Shown: piece by piece, positions 63,140-64,000 of the stretch
Layout of the letters: the number at the start of each line of letters is the position of its first letter
Numbering within the stretch: the stretch's first letter is position 1
DNA from: CAWATG01 sp963785035
GTDB lineage: Bacteria > Actinomycetota > Acidimicrobiia > IMCC26256 > CAWATG01
DNA: 64,000 nucleotides
Assembly (NCBI GenBank): GCA_963785035.1
Contig: CAWATG010000011.1
Span: forward strand, 434,001 to 498,000
Reading direction: 5' to 3'
Notes under the pieces: model-generated
The model's database searches: none
Told to the model about the DNA's origin: nothing
What the model saw: the letters and a program-made list of their open reading frames with translations, nothing else
Position numbers and translations under genes: made by a program

Positions 63140-64000
63140 GTGGAGGAAGCAGCCGATCCCCGAGCGACGGATTCATCCGAGGCGGTTCCGACCACCCTGC
63201 GCCGCGGCTGGACCACCGGCGCCTGCGCGACAGCAGCCACGAAGGCAGCCTTCGACGCGCTCTGCGGTTCGGCGTTCCCCGATCTCGTCGAGATCGAACT
63301 TCCCCGTGGTAAGCGCGCCACTTTTGCGCTGGCTTTCAGTGAGCGGGGCGCGGACTTCGCCCGGGCGGGAGTGGTGAAAGATGCCGGCGATGACCCCGAT
63401 GTCACCCACGGGGTCATGGTCGTTGCCACCCTTCGGCGCGGTGCGCCCGGGGCTGGGGTGGTCTTCCGGGCGGGCCACGGGGTCGGCACGGTCACGCTTC
63501 CGGGCTTGCCGGTCCCGGTCGGTGAGCCCGCGATCAACCCGGTTCCGCGGGAGATGATGCGCACGGCGATCTCCTCGGTCGCCGAACAGCGGGGAGCGTC
63601 GACCGACGTCGAGGTCGAGATCTCGATTCCCGGTGGCGACGCGATCGCGCACCACACATGGAATCCCCGCCTTGGCATTGTCGGTGGGCTTTCCATTCTT
63701 GGGACCACCGGCGTCGTGATCCCGTATTCGTGCTCGGCTTGGATCGATTCGATCCGACGCGGCATCGACATCGCCGTCGCCGTGGGGCACAGCCATGTTG
63801 CGGGGTGTACCGGCCGTACCTCGGAGGCCGCTGTCCAGGCACGGTTCGGAATTCCGGATTCGGCAATGCTCGACATGGGCGATTTCGCCGGCGCGATGCT
63901 GCGTTACCTGCGTGATCACCCCGTTCCCCGATTGACGATCGGCGGTGGCTTCGCCAAGCTCTCCAAGCTCGCGGTGGGTGCGCTGGATCTGCATTCGGGT
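63140..64000 (+). CDS. cbiD: Cobalt-precorrin-5B C1-methyltransferase (3' end outside window)
   Basis: CbiD methylates C1 in the cobalt-early (anaerobic) corrin pathway. About 287 residues are visible and the frame is open to the last base. Signatures are LRRGWTTGACATAATKAAFD, VKDAGDDPDVTHGVMV, INPVPREMMRTAI and GGLSILGTTGVVIPYS. The GTG at 63140 is chosen because it is the nearest start before the conserved domain; the upstream site is weak. Confidence 0.9.
   Translation, partial: MEEAADPRATDSSEAVPTTLRRGWTTGACATAATKAAFDALCGSAFPDLVEIELPRGKRATFALAFSERGADFARAGVVKDAGDDPDVTHGVMVVATLRRGAPGAGVVFRAGHGVGTVTLPGLPVPVGEPAINPVPREMMRTAISSVAEQRGASTDVEVEISIPGGDAIAHHTWNPRLGIVGGLSILGTTGVVIPYSCSAWIDSIRRGIDIAVAVGHSHVAGCTGRTSEAAVQARFGIPDSAMLDMGDFAGAMLRYLRDHPVPRLTIGGGFAKLSKLAVGALDLHSG

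Overview
This is a high-GC, gene-dense bacterial chromosome segment, almost entirely housekeeping genes in long same-strand operons whose genes join by ATGA, GTGA or TGATG overlaps. An actinobacterial integration host factor (mihF), a DUF2017 gene beside clpS, a helicase-degenerate PriA, a DUF1844 gene beside infC and blocks of mycobacterial-like gene order all point to Actinomycetota. Domain fusions and an adjacent type IV pilus assembly locus suggest class Acidimicrobiia; this class assignment is an inference. No rRNA, tRNA, CRISPR array, insertion sequence or prophage was seen.

Layout. 0-4.8 kb: type IV pilus genes (pilin 3' end, prepilin peptidase, an excisionase-like HTH protein, a fused PilM-PilN, PilO and a small anchored protein). 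4.8-11.1 kb: aroC, a fused aroK-aroB, aroQ, an aminopeptidase P, efp, nusB, clpS and DUF2017. 11.2-12.1 kb: an SDR dehydrogenase. 12.1-20.7 kb: pyrR-pyrB-pyrC-carA-carB-pyrD behind a PyrR-binding RNA leader. 20.8-31.6 kb: mihF, gmk, rpoZ, coaBC, metK, priA, def, fmt, rsmB, rpe, a REC-GGDEF protein and a MoaB/Mog protein. 31.7-37.3 kb: ribD-ribE-ribBA-ribH, hisG, a cold-shock-like protein and a glutaminyl cyclotransferase. 37.3-43.7 kb: DUF1844 (minus), then infC-rpmI-rplT-trmH-pheS-pheT. 43.8-52.3 kb: argCJBDFRGH behind an apparent ARG box and leaderless promoter. 52.4-55.6 kb: a class A PBP (minus) divergent from tyrS. 55.6-57.6 kb: a small accessory patch with a DUF222/HNH gene. 57.7-64 kb: cobalamin synthesis genes cobO-cobB-cobI-cobM-cobL-cobE (minus) divergent from cbiD, which runs off the end.

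A major caveat is that about twenty housekeeping genes or gene joints carry single-base frameshifts, nearly all apparent +1 insertions. Removing one base at each site restores an intact family-length protein ending at a normal operon overlap. I read these as sequence errors, not pseudogenes or programmed frameshifts, and I give corrected gene extents. They create false features: an apparent trmH-pheS fusion and a 1000-residue PBP reading antisense through argH.

The points most worth a second look are the pyrR leader (a PyrR-binding hairpin touching the Shine-Dalgarno site, followed by a terminator-like hairpin inside a poorly coding 5' extension of pyrR), a ribbon-helix-helix domain fused to the cobalamin enzyme CobI, the PilM-PilN and AroK-AroB fusions, a probable ATC start codon for infC, a leaderless arginine promoter overlapped by an ARG box, and 15-nt tandem repeats recurring at gene ends.
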